From assembly GCA_900708905.1 (NCBI GenBank), contig CAADRB010000101.1, positions 183,388-247,387 on the forward strand: DNA of 64,000 nt, written 5' to 3'. Position numbers and translations under genes: made by a program. Positions within the stretch are counted from its first letter, which is position 1. Every line of letters starts with the position of its first letter. This DNA is from Hymenolepis diminuta (Eukaryota > Platyhelminthes > Cestoda > Cyclophyllidea > Hymenolepididae). Below, in pieces: positions 1-14,200 of the stretch. The notes beneath the pieces are model-generated. The model worked only from the letters and a program-made list of their open reading frames with translations, did no database searches and was not told the origin of the DNA.

Positions 1-3000
1 TAGAAACGGAAGAGTATCGCAGTTGTTACCTTTCTTATTTAACGTCATTAAATTAGACGAGTCATATGTTAGCGAAAACCGTAATTGCAATTTCTAACCA
101 TAATTAAATTTTTTCTACAAAATCAAATAACCTGAATAATCTTGCTTTAATTGTCTTGTTGGCTTACATACGTAATAGTAAGACAGACATTTTGCTTTAC
201 GTTTTAAGAGTCATTTTCTAGATGGAAGGTTGAACGTTTGGACATCAAATAGAATAAGAGGCTAACAGATACTATCACATTTCTGTTACTGTGTGAAATG
301 CATCAATCAGTCCGTTATATTTGTGTAATGTAATTTGAAGTAAGTGTCTTATTTGGTCTCTTATTCAGAATTCATATGAGATGGTTCGCCGCATCTTTTG
401 GTGACGACATATATTGTTAAATTTTATGTTAATCAATACCTTGAAATGCACCGATGTTTATCGAGTCAATGGCCTTTTAATTGTCCCCTACGCCACCATA
501 GCTCCCTATTCCCAAAGTTAACCTTTCGAGCTCCGAAGATAAAAATATAAATTCTATTTGACCTGTTGAATTGAAATCATCATCTACTATAAGATTTGAT
601 AAAATTTTAGCCGATCAACTGTCAAATCTTCAAGTTTCTCTTTTGTTGTGCTCAATTAAAGTTATTTAGCGAGACAAATGTTCTTGTATTAACATCCTTC
701 ACGAACTAACATAGTTTAGTTTTGTTTAAACAATTTTCTGTTATAGTATCATCCATTTTTATTGACAACTAATACGATAATTTCGTTTTTCAAAGCTAAT
801 ATGTTTTATATTCTTTATATTTATCTCAATTTTGTTGTTGCCGTTAGACACAAGGATTCATTAGTCCCACGGTAAGGAAAGATTTCCCTAAGGAACTAAG
901 TGCTTTATGAAAATAAAAGTGAATGCATAATTGGTTTCATCTGAATGATCTAGGTAAGACTACATTAAATTTTGCGTCATCGGAACCGCTGAAGATCTTC
1001 TAAAATTAGCTTCAACAGTTATGTACTTCCTTTTCGTAATTTAAATTGATTTAATCAACTTTCGAACATTAAAGGAGTACCAGATAATGTCGAAATAATA
1101 TTTTTTTTGTTTTTGTGAATTAACTAGGACATTTGGATTAGACTCTCGGTTTCCCAAAATCTGCGAGACCACGTGAGGGCTTTGTAATTTAAAAAGTAAA
1201 ACTTCATGTTATTATCATTGATTTCTTTTATTGTGATTGCTTTTCCCAGTATAGGTAGAAAATAGTTTCTTCAGGTCGCTTAGGGAATTATTTGTAATTT
1301 CTTTAGGTTTCTTTTCGGTTCCCATCCTTACTAAGATATATTTGAATTGTTCTTTATTCTGACAATTGAACGTTAATACCTAAACAGCTAGCATTTATCA
1401 AGCAATATATGGTTTTTATTTGAGGAAGCTGATTAGATCTTCAAATTGCAATAATCCTCACTAGATCCAAAATAGGAGAAAAGAACACTAGTGGCACGAA
1501 GTGTTCTTAGGAGTTCGGCCAGGTGAGGCTTAGAGATGTTGCCTAAGAGCTGACAAGAAACAACCATTCTCGAGGCGAAAGACCGGGGTTTGAGGAAGAT
1601 TAAAGGTATAATAAATATGAACAAGAAATAGGGGGAGTGCCGTGCGCATTTAGACAATTCATAAAAAATCCAGAACTGCGTCTTGTAGTTTATATCAATC
1701 CAGAACTGTATAGATTTTCGATCGGAAATCTCAGCCCCATCTTTGTGTTTTTATAAAAAATATATGCATTCGAGTAATTTAATTTTGAGACTTGATAGTT
1801 AATTGCATGGAGCAAGATTGAATCAATCTCGTATATGCTTTCGTCAAATGATGAGATATTGGCTATTAAAGACCTGGGATTCAAAGTAAGAAAATGCTGA
1901 GAATGTCTCGTAAACTTCTGTTTTGGCGAAATTTTTAATTATGGTAGTGCACATAATTTATGTAAAAGTTTTACTTTTATGTGCCTTGTTGTTTTCATCT
2001 TCCTCCTGTTTAAGCATAGGTACTCCTTATTCCTCAAATACACTCATGCAATTCAATTCAATCCGTAATTTAATTTAATTAATTTTTAATTTCCTTTTTC
2101 TTATTCCTATTTATTAAAGGTCGTGAGAAAAGACAAAAAGATTGACATTTCTATTATCATCATATTGATAAAATAATGTCTTCATAAACTTCTTTATGAC
2201 TTAACACGGTTTTAAGTAATATGGGTGGTATTTGGATTGCCTAAATAATGGTTAACTAATCATATTTTATATTTCTTATATTATCTAACTGATGTAAAGT
2301 TTGGTTGTTACTGAAATAATACTAAGACTGGATTTTTTTCGAATTCAGTATAGTCAATTAGGGAGAATGCAAGAGTGTTAGATTTCCCAAAACAATTCGT
2401 TAACTTAACAATGAAGACCTATAGTGATGAAAGTTCGTTGAAGATCAAACTGCCGTCGGATCGGGAAAAAATTTTTTATTCGTCCCGTCTAGGAGATGTT
2501 CAAAACGGAAGGGGCTCGGATACTTTTAATAAATGAATAAGAATGATGGGTGCTCATGTAAACCACCCGCGGCATATGCACGTTTGGTTTGTGTATGTTG
2601 GTATCGCCTCATGTTTATCGGAGCTCTGGCACTTTCCATTTTAGAAACTGATCTCAACTCACAACCCATAAGATTTAATAAACCAAAGATTCATATAAAG
2701 CGGTGCTTAGCTTTGAGTCGATCAATAATACCGCCTTTCCTATTTGAAATGCAAATATATTCTCTTCTACTTCTGATGAACTATCATTCCCAAAAAAGTA
2801 ATTGTATTTTTCTTTCTGAAATTTTTGGTGTCTATAATAACCTCATTTTCCGTATTCATACTTTAGTTGTGTATTTGTTTTTTTTGCTACTCCAATGTGT
2901 AAGATGAGTTAACGCCTGAAACCACAACTTGCGCGCTTGACTTTGCATAAAGGTTAGCCAGCGGCTGCCTACGCGTTTTTAACTAAATAAACCATAACAT

Positions 3001-6000
3001 CGATTGCTAGCCTTGATCTTAATTCTCACTTCTCCAGGAGTAAAACTCCGTCTAAACCTAGCTCTTGATGCCCTGTTTCGGTGTCCAATTTTTACTAAAA
3101 TTCACCGAAAATGGCTAATTAGAATTTTGTTGCTGTGGAAGCGGCTGTTAATTTAATGCATGGGGGATATTTTGTTCCCATTTTCAGACAATTTCTGCGT
3201 CCCACCTTTAGACAATACTTCCGCTTATCGCTAATATTCATTCACTTCATCTTTTATAGAGGGGACCGCCAAAAAATAAAAATTACTTTGCGACACTAGC
3301 GACAATATTAGGTAGTTATATTGATAACAAAGTTGTTGTTAGAGGAGGCCATAGTCTGTAATTAGAGCATAAAGTACTCCATGTCAACACTATTTGTGCT
3401 GCCCTTGTTTTTGCTAAATCCTCTCAGACATGATAATTATATATTCTTCTTTAGGAACGTGGCTTATATGGTTTTTACTTTGTATACCATTTCTGTTGTC
3501 ACACTTTCTTTTTTTGACTTCCTTCCTCTTAAGTTGCAACTACGTTTGTCTTCTTTATTGAATTTCTTTTCATATCATATGGATATTGTGAATAAAATAT
3601 CAGGCGGAAACAAAATATTTTACTTCTTTACTCCTTTGTTATTTGGTCGGCCATCTTTTTTATTGTTTGAGCATAATTTGAATTAAATGTTCTTAACAGA
3701 AGAAATGCTTCTCGATGTATTTCATTCCATCATTTCAAGGTAATATGGATTTCATATGCATCACCTTTCTAGCCAAGTATTCTGTTAAATCAACTAAATC
3801 AGAAATCCTTATGATTTAAGTGAAAATTAGTTATGAATTGGTAAAAGATAATATACAAAATAGATTTGTGTTTAATCGAAATACTACTCTGAAATTATGA
3901 AACACAACACTTCTCCAATAATCGAAATAAAATGAACAATGACTGAGAAAAAGTTGATGCCCATTAAGAATGGTACAGTGCACATGTTAATGAAGTCGTT
4001 ATTACAAAAATCTAAATTAAAATTTTCTTAGTGAATGACGAATACCGTCTATAAAGTTTGATTATTTCAAGTGATATGTAGTAAGTTTGGCTCCGAACAA
4101 AAAATAACTACATAATTCATTTAACAAAATTTTCTTTAGAGGTATTTTATGATCATAATACCAACGTTAATTCCCAAGCCTATTTAGAAAGGCATTTTAC
4201 AGCGCTCATTTTGGGTTTGTGGATGGCATCAATGTAACAGACTGAATCCAGGAAATGGTGTGATCGCCAATAAAGTAGTTCTGATCTCGTTTGCAAATAC
4301 TACTTTAAGGGTCTGACCAAATTGGGCCAGATATCCTCTCATAGAACTCATGGTCTTCCTAAGGATAACATGAAATAACAGTTTTTAACGAGTGAGAGGA
4401 GATAAGTAGGACTACGTGTTTGTTTGACAATTGGAAAATGACTGATGGAGAGAAAGGAGGAGGGAATAAGAAGGGGAATTGGGAGGAAAGAGGGTAACGT
4501 CAGTATTGAGGGAGGACAATCCGAATTGTAAGAAACAAGCGAAATTAGGTAGGATAAGGCAGTTGACCGATATAACCTATTTTAATTGATATTTAAGGTA
4601 AAGGTTGGAGTCAGTAGGCACGTAATACATAAAGAGACTGAGCAGGCTTATGAGGCACTGTGCGCAGGTATTACGGCATCGCTGAATCGCTCCAGTGAGG
4701 AACCCGAATTCTACCATTCCTTTATTAACCGATCCAAACCGGTGCGACTGACCATTACGCTCACTTGATGTGCGCTGATGAGCATCGAGTCCAAGGTCTT
4801 TGACTTCGCAGACGAGCACTTTAACCACCGCACATTTTATAGCCATAGTAAATGTTCATACACAGACCAAAGATTTTATTGGTGTCACGCGGTATTTACT
4901 ATCCCATTTTACCATACCCTATAAGTATAGAGAAATTTGAAATACTGTGGCGAAATCACGTAATAATCATTTCATTTGAAGTCGCTAACGATAATTTTAA
5001 TTATTGGGAAAAAGAAAGTCATATTAGAAGCACTTTTACTCTCCTTGGCTGAATGCGTACTAAATGTGCCATATCTCGTACGCAACGCTCACATAAATCC
5101 TTTCTCAGATAAATCAGTTCTTCAGCAGCTTCAATAATTTAGCACCCTGAAATTGTATATGCATTTTTCTCTTTCCAAAAATACCAGTATGTACTAAATA
5201 GGAATTAAATATCTCAATCTAGTGCTTAAATGAAGAGAGGGGGGACATTTTGGATATCATTTTTTTAATGACCTCGGAATCGGATCGATTAACCTGATGC
5301 AATGTTTCGGATCATCTTCGCCGTGTACTTGACCTCATCGCATCTGTGTTTGCATGTCCTCATCCACAGCCGTATTTTGTATTTAAGACGTTTAATCATA
5401 TATGGTTTAATGAACATTTGTATTGAATGTAGATTTTTTTGACATTGATAATATACAAGCTCGTTTCGCTATGGTTTTTTTTTGCCTATCAGCAATTGTC
5501 ATCTATCTAAAATATTGAGTTACAAAAATTCGTGTTTCTCATTTGGAAAGTATACGTGATATAAATTATGAAAAGCTTCTCCTCAGTGTTTTCGCCATGT
5601 CGTCAATACGATATCCCCTTATCGATTCATTCAACTCTACTGGAGGAAAAATTGTATACTTTGAATTGACGATATTGAATATTTCTCATGGTAAACTGTA
5701 ATTTCTAATGCAAGTATGGGCGATATTTAAGTAAATGGAAAAGCGAAATGAAAGCCCAATCATTGTGAAATTTCCTTTAGCCGGTAGAATTGGCATTAGT
5801 TTGAGACCTTCATAATTAGATTACGATAGTATTTGAGTTTCTGAATTTGATTCACTCTTCGGGTCAAAAAATATGTGAACTGATTTGGCAATAGTAAAAA
5901 ACCATCTCTGTTTTTATTTATACCTAGATAACAAAGAAAAGAGTCCATATCATTGTGTATGTTTGTTTTTTTTCTAGAATCTTAACATTTCATTAGCGTA

Positions 6001-8140
6001 TACTATGTCAATCGATCCCAGTTGCTCTGGATTGGGGAAAAATGAGTTCACCTTATGGAAATAACTAACTTGATGAAGGCATAACCGTTTTGATACGTAA
6101 ACATGCCCTCTTATTTATTACTGATGTCTCTTAAATTTTTACCTTTTCTAGAAAGTTAAAGAACAGATTGAATATTGATCAATTTAAAATTAAGCAGCTT
6201 TAATTGAAATCGTCTTGGTTATTAATTGCAATTGGCATATTTAACGCAGAAACTATTTACATTTATACTTTTGTTTAAATTCCTTGAAAATAACTTCATA
6301 AATCGTTACATTTAAATCCAAGGCAGGGCAACATTTTAAAATTTTTATCTAAGAAAAGCGCCTGAAGTCGAGTAATACTTGTTCCCGGATTGTTGGGTAA
6401 ATTCATGTCCATGGTGTCCGGTGTTTACTGACCAGATGGTTAATTGGGATAGCTGGTCCTACCAATTCATTATTTTTTCTTATGATGACCAAGATACTAA
6501 GATGACTATATTTTGTAAAACATTCTGTTAGTCGGGACTCACAACTTATGTCCTAATATCGAATTTGTTGAAATATGTACCGTCAATATTCTGGCTAATG
6601 GTCGGATGATTACCCAATTTTGAATTAACGCATGATGACGTCTGAGATACACGTGGCAATGGAATATAAATGTACATACGGAACACATTTACTACAGCAC
6701 AGAAGTAGCATGTTTTCTGTTATATATTAAAAAAAACATTTAAATAGTGTATGCATATGTGTCATTGTGTCTGGAATGTATTGTTTAAAAGTGCGGGGTA
6801 ATTTGTTTGTGATCCTATATTTTGTTGAATTTTGCCCTAAATTTTTTTCAATATCACAGATACTACTTATGTATGTATCTATGGCAAATATCAGGAATGT
6901 CTAAACGTACAGCAGACTGATTTAATTAATTAGATTACCCTTGTCAGTTTGTCGATGATGCTGCTACCACTATCTGCATCTGGTGTATCAAATAACACAA
7001 ATTGAAATCTATAACTTTTTAGCCTGCAGTTCCTTTCAAAATAGACTAAAATGACGGGGAATATTATTAGCATATTTTATTCATGAGGAAGCATCGTAAC
7101 ACAGAATGGTCTAAGTATCTGTTAGAGGATAGAAGTCGTGACATCCAAAGTCTTATTTTTTAAATTTTTTCTGTTTGTTACCTAATGAGCATAGTTCATT
7201 TTATTGTCGTCTAAGTTTCCCAAGTTCAAACTTCAAAATATGACCCTAGATCCCGGGGAGGGGTGTAGTTCATGCTCATTTTTCATTGACCAGTAGCATC
7301 GAAAATTGGGGGATGTTTATGTCATCTGGTCTCATTCGTCTCTTATCTCTCATGTATATTATCCTCAAAAATAAGAATAGAACCTTCAGAATGTTCTCAA
7401 TTTTAATAGTATGCGTACCTTCAACAATAACTCTGAAATCCTCTTTTTTGCGTTTTTGCTTCGATTTATTCCTGACTCATTTGTGACAGTAAATTAAATT
7501 GTTATAAATTTCATCCCCATTTTTGTGTTTTACGATTATTTTATTTTGCTTTTCCACTTTTTATGCCACTTTGTTACAATTTATCCTCAAACCTCTGTAG
7601 AAGTTTGGCGTGATTCATTTGCTCAAAAAGACTAATAAAGATCGCTTGATTAAAAATTTTGGCACTAAATTGTAGCCTTAAAATATTGGATTGTAGATAC
7701 CCATCGAACACTAACGAATGGGGGGAAAAGTAAACAAGTAAACGAAAGTGTGAAGCGGGAGATCTGCTATATTTATATTTCGTAGTAGTTACGTGTGTTA
7801 TAATAATCAGAAGAATTCATTTTGTGATATCCAAATGTTAAATATTCGCAATTTGACTCCCAGTTTCATGGAAGTGATTATGTCCACAATATTCAGAGCT
7901 TATTGATCTGTTGATTGAAGTTTGTGGTTAGTCATGCCATGCCCTTTACACTCAGGGACGAGCAGTTGAGGCAACTTAAATTTTAACATTTAGCTCAATA
8001 AGTAGTGTTCGTTCAATTTGAGCAAATATGATTTTCATATTTAACTTTACTCATTATATGTTTTATTAGTATTTTGTGTGAATTACTCGGTTCTCGGCGA
8101 TGCTAATCATCGATATATTCTTTTTGCTTCTTTTTTACAG
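1..8140. other. Intron or upstream DNA with no recognised exon
   Basis: AT-rich sequence upstream of the first recognised macoilin exon. It should be macoilin intron, perhaps with N-terminal membrane exons, but I recognised none. The open frames at 2533-2907 and 3381-3686 are Phe/Leu/Ile-rich low-complexity translations. A SINE lies at 4590-4846. Confidence 0.6.
4590..4846 (-). repeat. tRNA-derived SINE copy
   Basis: Read on the minus strand, a tRNA-like head starts near 4846 (GTGCGGTGGTTAAAGTGC, then CTCGTCTGCGAAGTCA). A B-box-like GGACTCGATGC follows, then GTAATGGTCAG and a body ending near GTTCCTCACTGGAGCG. The same ordered blocks recur at 46828, 52935-53085 and 56030-56110. An open frame across it is a by-product. 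Confidence 0.6.
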
Positions 8141-8207
8141 CATCGGTTATCCGGTTGTTACTCTGGGTTTCGGATTAAAGAGCCTACTTACACATCAGCT
8201 GCGTTTG
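8141..8207 (+). CDS. maco1: Macoilin exon (end of membrane domain)
   Basis: A 67-base exon between a TTTTTTACAG acceptor and a GTAAGT donor. It begins with the last base of a codon and then reads IGYPVVTLGFGLKSLL, nearly identical to the conserved macoilin segment after the last transmembrane helix. This exon fixes the identity of the gene. Confidence 0.93.
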
Positions 8208-11200
8208 GTAAGTCCCCCTTTTGAATTTTTGTATATTTTGCCTATGTCTTCTCTTAGTATGGGCGTTTGTCTTTCTCAAAGTCTTGTCTCATTTCCCATT
8301 TATGCTGCTACCGTCACTGTTGAGTTAACTCACTTTGATCATGCATAGCCTCTTACATTCTTAAATGAATATTTCAGTCACAAGTTATCGAATGAGTTAC
8401 ATTTTTTGGAACATCCTTGTTTCTTGTACAGACAGACAGATATTGTAGTTATTGATCAGTCCGGATCATCATCTCATTGTAAGCATAGGTAGCCATCTAC
8501 AGAATTCATGTAAACGTTCTTAGGTGCTTTTTAACATGATCAAATGCATTTTTTGGTTTTAATTTTCCCTCTTTTTTAATTCGGCTTATTTATATGTCAC
8601 ATTACGTCTTAAATGAGTAGTTGAGTAAAACGAAGTCTCTTAGAACGCAGGACTGTGCTGTCAAAGCTGAGGGAATAGGTGGGAGAATATGCACTGTGAG
8701 TTAATTATATAGCATGACTATTATCTGTTGTGTTTAACATCGGCCAAACCATCACTTGGCCTGCATGCCAATTATTTTCGATTAAGCGTCATTATGATCG
8801 CGATAAATCATTATTTCCTGAATGATTATAAACAGGATCTACATTATTGGTGTAATGAAAATTTTCATAATTGTGTAACTCTCACAATTTATTGCGCTAT
8901 TTCTCTATCTACGAAACAATCGCCAAATATCCAATGCGGTCCCTTACGAAATAGATTATATTGAACAGTAATGTTACTTTACAAAATATTTTAAGACTCA
9001 TCTCAGCGATATAAATATAAAGGATTCTAAATCCTTTAAGAACTAAATTCAATAAGTGTAACTAATCATTCAACTTGCTAAACGAGTGTCACTGATATAT
9101 ACTAAAATCATTCTTAGACTTCCATTGCAATTTCTTAAGAATATATAAACTAGAGGCCTGCCTGTTTAGGGGACTTGGCAGTTCTTTTTCTGCATTCTAA
9201 CGGTTTAATCATCAAGGTGTTAGTATTTTTCACTGGTGAATCATAACCACTTTAAGTGATTCATGGGCAAAGGTTCAATCACATGATGATTTAGTAATTA
9301 AAATAAATTTATGTAGTTTGAGTGTTCTTTATGTGACTCAACCACATGTAATAGAAGTGAAACTCATAAAATAGTAGTAGTAAAGGCCATTTAACATCCT
9401 TATTTACTTAGTCTGCTGTTTCTACGTATGATCACAAAAGTTTAAAGTAATTAAGAGAGCGGAGTGACTCCTCTGTTCAGGATAAGTTACGGAAAACACT
9501 ACTCTTAAAGGGGTTTTGGAATTATTTTAAAACTTTATGAAATCATTTTCTCAGTCCCTAAAGTAAGACAAGTGGAAGAGACGAATAAAGTTGAGATGAA
9601 ATATAGTTGTTTTATTTGGCTTTCTCTTTTATATTCTATCCAATCTACCTTCATTTACTTACTTTTTTCTCCGAATAAAGTGGTATTTTTACTTTACCTT
9701 TATTAATAATTACAGAATAACTTTTTTATATTAAGTATTAGTAAGTTCTGTAATGGTCTTTCAGTTCTCATCTGAAAAACAGATTAACTCGCATGTTCAT
9801 CCCAACAAATTCCCTTCAGTGAACACATATTTCGTTGATCATAGTCAAATGTCAACTTTGTATTACCAGCTTTACAGAAATAGTGATCCTTAACGATGTG
9901 CCTTGATCTGCGTTCTTGTTACTGTGTGGGGTTCTGTATTAAACGATAAATCTTATTAAATTTATGATCTCAGTATAAGCCAGTAGGTAACTGCAAAATA
10001 TGAACAAAAAAGCCCATTATCGAGCGACAGTTCGAATAACAGGTACAAGAATTTAGCTTTATGTGGTGGTCTTAACTTTCTTTAGCGTTATGCGGCATAG
10101 TATCTTAGGTTTTGGCCCGTCTTTTCGGTTACTTTCGCCCCATGCTCTAGGCCATAGATCCGATAAATTGAGTTTCCTTATTGTTGAATTTTTCCGAATT
10201 ATCATATTAATTTATTACGTATGCTACATTATTTGTTTTATATCATAATTTAATCTATTTATCGATTTTTTATCTCATTCCTCTTAGCGACGGCAAAGTC
10301 AAGTGGAAACGCACAACTCGAAGTACTTTTGTCTTCTGGACCTTGCACTTCCCGAAGAGGCTCGGACGCTTAATCGGAGAGGTATGTCTCACATTCTTTT
10401 CGATGTTCTTTATTTTAGCTATTTTGGACTAGAGAAACTTGGGTTTTGCATATATACTAATGGATTTAGAGTCGAGGCAGTTTTTAATATCGGTAGCTAA
10501 ATGACATGCATAAGGAAAAATTTATAACATTCTTTAAGAAACTAATTTTATGTTTTATAAATGAGCGTTTCATTAGGATGAAACTGGCGCACTAATAAGG
10601 TCAAACGTCCCCTTGTGTCTGCTTGCAAAACCTTGTCCGTGGCATTTAGTCTGGTCGATTACCTGACCAAACTTATTTACCCCTTGGGTTCCGTCTGCAG
10701 AACTTTATTTATTCACCTGGACGACTAAAGGGTGGTGGTCTCATTAAATACATACATTACTGAAATAGGTTGGAACATTGCTGACGCTGATAATAATGAA
10801 TATTTTCAAACAATGGATAGTTTAAATCTGATGTAAGAAATATTTAGTGGAGTAGTACTTATTTTCTTCGAACCGAGTCTTTATTGCTTCTGTTACTCTT
10901 CATTCTGAGAACCTATTGATTTCAATGTTTATGAGTTTGCACTCCCNNNNNNNNNNNNNNNNNNNNNNNNTATATATTTAAAATCCCACTTGTGAAGGCA
11001 TAGATAAAATGTTCCTTTTAGATTTTACTTAGTCGTTACATTAACTGTCAGGCTTTGTGAAAACAATAAAGGGGTAAGTGAAACCAACACCTTAATATTC
11101 ACAAAATCTAGTTTTTTCTCCAAAATGGAAGAAATAAACTAAAATCATGATAGAAAATGCCAATATTAAAGGTTGTTTAATTATTTCTGTTATTTACCTA

Positions 11201-14200
11201 TTACGCATACTGTCAATGAGATTATTTGCTGTTAGGATTTGTGGTATGAATTATCATATCTAGTTGCTTTCGATGATATTGGTCGTTTCTACCATGTTGA
11301 TGTATTAACGAGCCGAAAAACAATGGCCCTTGTAGCATCGCCTTGAATTAGGGGCATGATCTGCTGATGAAAGTCGAGAGATATTTAGTACTTAAATAAC
11401 AAGTTTGCCAAACAGTTATGTTTTATTCTTGATGAGGTAGTGCAGGTCCTCGGCCCCCTTATCATAATTTTTGGCGGAAAATTTTTCCATCGGTCCCATG
11501 TATCTCCTTCGCACAATCTGACAGAATTATCTATCCCTTTAAAAAAGGTTATTTTTTAGAGTAATTTTATTCATCTACCGGCATTCCCTAGATAGCAAGA
11601 GATAATTGACAAGCAATAGAAAAGCACGGAGTTATCTACTACTTTAAAAAGGTAGTAACAATCAACATAAAAACGTTTCAGTCCCATAGATTTTTTTCCT
11701 GATATTATGTTCTTTTCATTTCCAATTTATGCTATTTCAAATTAAAAAAATACAATTCAAATATCTTTTACTAGTCTACTAATCACGAATATCCAAATTA
11801 AATCTAGACACTTTCCATTACGGCAAGTGTCTGCTATATTGATTTTCTTTCTAGCATTTAGACAACGAGGTTCTGTATTTTTTGGGTATAGGCGAAAACT
11901 AATTCATTGGATTATCTGCTATTATTCCCCTTAAATATTACTTGACAATGATAATATTAAATGCTACGGATATACGATCTTGAAATACGCTTCCAGACAG
12001 TCGTACTGAAAGCCCCTCGTTTATAAATTCCGTGAAGCATGTTAACATCTCAAGTAAATTTCACTAAGCCCAGAAACTAAAATGTGATAGCAAATACTCG
12101 CTTTGTGAATGCTCAGTTTTTGTAAGGTTGCTGTCCTTTTCATATTTGAAACTAATACTATCGACTCATACTTGTTGGGTTTCTATTGCTCAATTTAGAA
12201 TTAAATCATATTGTAGGCCGGCCTTCAACAATAATGTCCCCTGGTTCGAACCCGATGATATATAAAAAAGAAAACGGGTTTTGATGATTAAAAAGTGTTG
12301 CATGAAACTGATGACCTCGTCTTCATTAACTAAGGTCACGGTCTGCATATAAAGGAAATAACTGATGACTGTTGGAATCCATTAACCAATCATCGCAGAA
12401 GTGCCTTCAGACGAGTTAGTGATGTTAGCGGACTTAGTTGACTATCTGCGCTTATCGATGTCGATGAATCAGCTGCAGATTGGGAGAATAATGAAGGTCT
12501 GCAGACTGACTAGGCAAAGCTGTTGCTTCCTATCAGGCTTAAGGGTTAGATAAGATTCACTCAGCACTTTTAATAACTAAATAGGATGACCAACCTAATA
12601 CAGTTTCTAATCGAAAGCTCAATTTAGTTAAGTGCTACTTTTTAGTCCATACACTCAACGCAAATTATCAGTTATTGCTCGTATTAAAATATGATTTGGG
12701 CATAAAGATGAAAAGCTGTCAATATTACGTCGTAAGGAAAGTGAAATGTAAAGAAAATCTTCTTGAGAAGTAGAGATTCCATTGTGAACCTTTGTTTTCA
12801 TATTCTTCAGAGGACCACGCTGGTTTATTTTTAAAAGGACTGGTGACGACTGATTCGGCTTTCATGAATTAAGGTTTGAGATTACTTTTAGTTTCATTGT
12901 CACATATTTGACAACCAAATTCCATTTCATTTAGTAGCAGACTAAGGTTTGCATCCCAAATTGTTCTAAAAGGAAATTTGGTTTTTGAACCACTCCCATC
13001 TTCGTTACTTAAGCTAAAATTGAGTAGTGGGACTACGGGAACAGACTTATGACAATGGTTGTTAAGAAGCGCGTTGAAAACTGCATATACCATCTGCCAA
13101 TGAACCAGTGTTTCTGGTTATTCTGACTGAATAGCCTTTTAAATGGTATTTTTCTGCTATAATGTAGGTGAGTTGGGCAACGGCCAGTTAGCAGTGATGG
13201 GCCCACCCAATAATGCCAACCATGCAACACCACCGACCAATTCCACCTCACCAAATAACAGCAGCAATATCCTGGCTGTGACATCTTCCAATGCCAACTC
13301 CAATGTGACTTCCGCCTCCTCGACGAAGAACTCAAGGAAACAGCAGCAACAGCAACAGAATATGGCCAACGGAAAGGCGTCTGGGGCTGTTGCCGCCTCC
13401 TCTCCAACTTCCAACTGTGATCATCCTCTTGCTTCTTCGACGAATCATGCTGTATGTCATTTACTACTTTCATAATTTTTGCTGCTGCTGCTGCGATTGA
13501 GTCTAACTCCACAGAATTTAGAATTTTACTTCAATGTATTTTAAAAAAGATTTCTTCGTTATTAACCGTTGAAGGTTAATCTAATGTCTGACTGATGACG
13601 GTTGTTAAGTTATATAGGGCATCGTACATCCATGTACTGATAGACCCTCTGAAATCACTTACAGGAATCTCTCATTCCGGGAAAAAACACAAACCATGGA
13701 GCCTTTGGGTACCTTCGTCTCTTTCCATTACTCAAACGATTTTTCGTATTTCTAAATAATTGATGGTGGAAGATAATTGGGAAAAATGTGTAATACCTGT
13801 TTAGATTGAAAGTTTCCTTTGATTCCAAAATTGAAAGAAATCCAAAGGATGTTCAGAGAAAATTAGAGTAAATGCAATCGCTCGTATATGGGACGATTTA
13901 AAAACAACTATAAAGATTTGCAGCTGTTTAACAGTTCGAAAACGTGCCAAGTTATCATCACTATAACAGTCAAAAGTTACCTTTTTTGGTTGCGGATGTG
14001 GAAACGGATTATTATAAAAGTACATAATCAGATTGAAACAAATACCTTTGAGAATTGATGTGCAAATCTCAAAGTCACATTTTCTATAATGGTTCTGAGC
14101 ATTTCAAGGAGCTGGTTGCGAATAATGGAAAGCTATGTTCGATTTTCGTATAAAATTTCATGCTATGCCTGTTCTTCTTCATTAAAATGTCTGGTAACGA

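Noticed and set aside
2533..3686. Open frames at 2533-2907 and 3381-3686 as macoilin membrane exons
   Set aside because: Hydrophobic only because of T-richness; none of the macoilin membrane-segment motifs appear.
4577..4846. Open frames on both strands across 4577-4846
   Set aside because: They coincide with a SINE copy and have no protein similarity I recognise.
12218..12260. Possible tRNA or SINE at GGTTCGAACCC
   Set aside because: A single B-box-like motif with no A box, no acceptor stem and none of the other SINE blocks.
13033..13512. 159-codon antisense open frame over a macoilin exon
   Set aside because: It is the shadow of a GC-rich, Gln/Ser-coding exon; the plus-strand frame has proper splice sites and family context.
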